Part shown: piece by piece, positions 5,528 to 7,061 of the stretch
Numbering within the stretch: the stretch's first letter is position 1
Layout of the letters: the number at the start of each line of letters is the position of its first letter
Assembly (NCBI GenBank): GCA_019312705.1
Contig: JAFDCW010000220.1
Span: 1 to 7,061 of the forward strand
Length of the DNA stretch: 7,061 bases
Source: Deltaproteobacteria bacterium
GTDB lineage: Bacteria > Myxococcota > Polyangia > Polyangiales > B10-G4
Direction of reading: 5' to 3'
Position numbers and translations under genes: made by a program
The notes under the pieces: model-generated
The model's database searches: none
The model's input: the letters and a program-made list of their open reading frames with translations, nothing else
What the model was told of the DNA's origin: nothing

Positions 5528-7061
5528 TTAATCTTCGCAGACTTGGCGGTCTCGCACGTTGTGGTGAAAGAACTCGACGAACCGTTCGTGCAGGCTTCGG
5601 CTCACGGCGGGGTCGGCGACCATGTGGGTCATGCCCGAGAGCGGCAGGAAGTCGTGGCCCCGGCCTGCCCGAAGCAAGCTGTTGCTCATCTTGATGGCGT
5701 GCACGAAGTAGACGTTGTCGTCGGCGGTGCCGTGGATGATGAAGAGAGGCCGCTCGAGGTTCGGGGCGTGGGTCAGCACCGAGGTGTGGGCGTAGCCATC
5801 TTCGTTCTCGGCCGGCAGTCCCATGTAGCGCTCGGTATAGTGGGTGTCGTAGTCCCGCCAGTCGGCGACGGGGGCCCCGGCGATGCCCGCGTGGAAGACC
5901 TCCGGGCGTTGCATCACCGCGTGCGCCGAGAAGTAGCCGCCGAAGGACCATCCGTAGATACCCACCCGGTGAAGATCCATCTCGGGGACGGCCTCGCCGA
6001 GGTGGCCGAGGGCGGAGACCTGGTCCTCGAGGGGCACGCTGATGACGTCGAGGTGAATCGCGCGCTCGAAATCGCGGCCCCGCCCCGGCGTGCCCTGACC
6101 GTCGATCGAGACGACGATGTAGCCGTGGTCTGCGAGCCACTGCTGGAGCAGGTACCGGAGCGGTGAGGCGCGCACCGTCCGATGGTGAGGGCCGCCGTAG
6201 ACCGAAACCAAGACGGGATAGCTCATGCCGGCGACGAAGTTTCGTGGACGAATCACGACGGCGTTGAGCTGCGCTTCGCCAACCTTCATCAACTCGATCT
6301 GCGGCGTGAACGGGGGCGCCTCGGCGACCGATGGGAGCTCGCCGACGGCGTCGCCGCCGCGCATCACCGTGAACGTCATCGCACCCTCGAGGGGGCTCGC
6401 CGTGTGTACCCAGATCTGACCGCCGACGATGGCGTCGTGCATGCCGCGACCCGCCGTCATGCGTTCCGCTTGGCTCCCTTCGCTTGCGCCGGCCAGGGGC
6501 ACGCGGGCGATCTGCTGCTGCGTCGCGTCCCCGTCGTTGATGCGTACCCAGGCGTTTCCTGCCTCTTCGTCGACGCGGATCAGGCCTTCGTAGCCGAGCT
6601 CCGGCGTCGTGAGGGTCGAGACGAGGGAGCCGTCGATCGAACGCCGCTCGAGGACGGGGGCTCCGTCGCGTTCGGTGACCCAGAGGAAGTGCTCGCCGCC
6701 GTTCAAGAAGCGGGGCACCGTCTGTTCGAGGTTGAGCCACGCCGCGTCGGACTCGGTGTGCACGGTGGTCGTCTGGCCGGTCCGGGTATCGACGGTGAGC
6801 ACCAACTCTTCGCTCTGGCGGCGGTTTTGAACGACGATCGCCAAGGGGGTCTCGGCGCGCCACTTCACGGTCGCGAGGTAGGGGTGCGCTTCGCGGTCCC
6901 AGCTCACCCACCGCGTCGGGCCGCCGCTCGCCGCGACGAAGCCGAGGCGCACGTTGACGTTGGCCTCGCCGGGGCGCGGATAACGATTCGCCTCGGCGGC
7001 GTTCTCCGGGTGCATCGGGTCGAGGATGTGCCACTCGGCGACGGGCGCCGAGTCGGTCTCC
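5528..7061 (-). CDS. Prolyl oligopeptidase-family (S9, DPP IV-like) serine peptidase, N-terminus cut
   Basis: The minus strand is open from the right edge to the TAA at 5528-5530, about 510 residues; the in-frame ATG at 7013-7015 is internal, since ETDSAPVAEWHILDPMHPE continues upstream with family-like sequence. The first 230 or so visible residues are beta-propeller blades (RYPRPGEANVNVRLG is typical of DPP IV-type proteins). The rest is the alpha/beta hydrolase: oxyanion-region YGGP, then DGQGTPGRGRDFERAI, nucleophile Ser in GWSFGGYF (codon 5945-5947), Asp in HGTADDNVYF (probably the first Asp, 5720-5722) and His in SGMTHMV (5624-5626). The Ser-Asp and Asp-His spacings (75 and 32 residues) fit DPP IV. 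It probably releases N-terminal dipeptides from Xaa-Pro or Xaa-Ala peptides, but the Glu pair that defines that specificity would lie in the missing part. Family members are about 700-750 residues, so over 200 are outside the window; a signal peptide cannot be judged. It converges on the membrane protein gene and shows no obvious tie to the regulatory operon. Confidence 0.95.
   Translation of the reverse strand, partial: ETDSAPVAEWHILDPMHPENAAEANRYPRPGEANVNVRLGFVAASGGPTRWVSWDREAHPYLATVKWRAETPLAIVVQNRRQSEELVLTVDTRTGQTTTVHTESDAAWLNLEQTVPRFLNGGEHFLWVTERDGAPVLERRSIDGSLVSTLTTPELGYEGLIRVDEEAGNAWVRINDGDATQQQIARVPLAGASEGSQAERMTAGRGMHDAIVGGQIWVHTASPLEGAMTFTVMRGGDAVGELPSVAEAPPFTPQIELMKVGEAQLNAVVIRPRNFVAGMSYPVLVSVYGGPHHRTVRASPLRYLLQQWLADHGYIVVSIDGQGTPGRGRDFERAIHLDVISVPLEDQVSALGHLGEAVPEMDLHRVGIYGWSFGGYFSAHAVMQRPEVFHAGIAGAPVADWRDYDTHYTERYMGLPAENEDGYAHTSVLTHAPNLERPLFIIHGTADDNVYFVHAIKMSNSLLRAGRGHDFLPLSGMTHMVADPAVSRSLHERFVEFFHHNVRDRQVCED

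Noticed and set aside
5446..5530. 9 bp inverted repeat as attachment site or mobile element end
   Set aside because: No recombinase gene, target duplication or element boundary is seen; 9 bp is short and the location suggests at most termination.
5439..7034. Minus-strand 531-residue open frame overlapping the peptidase
   Set aside because: It is an Arg-rich shadow in another frame; the peptidase frame has catalytic motifs with correct spacing.
1..7061. CRISPR arrays, tRNA or rRNA genes, insertion sequences
   Set aside because: I found no regularly spaced repeats, no tRNA-like cloverleaf and no transposase-like coding sequence.

Overview
The window is GC-rich and reads like a myxobacterial (Myxococcota) or related genome. 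The grounds are compositional and genic: strong G/C in third codon positions, an Asp/Glu-rich two-component locus built around a sigma-54 enhancer-binding protein, and a DPP IV-type S9 peptidase. No rRNA or taxon marker is present, so the placement is inference.

Layout. A receiver-domain protein runs leftward off the window (1-426, minus). A 90 bp divergent gap holding a palindrome separates it from a tightly coupled four-gene plus-strand operon (517-4536). The operon encodes (1) a membrane histidine kinase with a lipoprotein-type N-terminus, an extracytoplasmic TPR-like region, one membrane helix and a divergent kinase core; (2) a stand-alone receiver with a missing switch Thr/Ser and Lys; (3) a 128-residue helical protein with a His-Asp motif that could be a phosphotransfer or docking protein; (4) an NtrC-like sigma-54 activator whose receiver carries an unusual four-cysteine cluster. 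All three junctions are 4-base stop/start overlaps (GTGA, ATGA, ATGA).

Directly after the activator, a near-consensus -24/-12 (sigma-54) promoter at 4615-4630 faces a 237-residue single-pass membrane protein (4665-5378) with a cytoplasmic coiled coil and a C-terminal Cys pair. Two inverted repeats lie upstream of this promoter, one centred about 106 bp before the predicted start of transcription, a normal enhancer distance. The simplest reading is a self-contained circuit: envelope sensor kinase, phosphorelay proteins, sigma-54 activator, and a dedicated membrane target gene next door.

After a 149 bp convergent gap, the minus strand carries the C-terminal two thirds or so of a DPP IV-like S9 serine peptidase with an intact catalytic triad, running off the right edge. 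It appears functionally separate from the circuit.

The most interesting items are the Cys-cluster receiver, the kinase/receiver/helical-protein chain with shared non-canonical features, and the sigma-54 target gene with its candidate enhancer.
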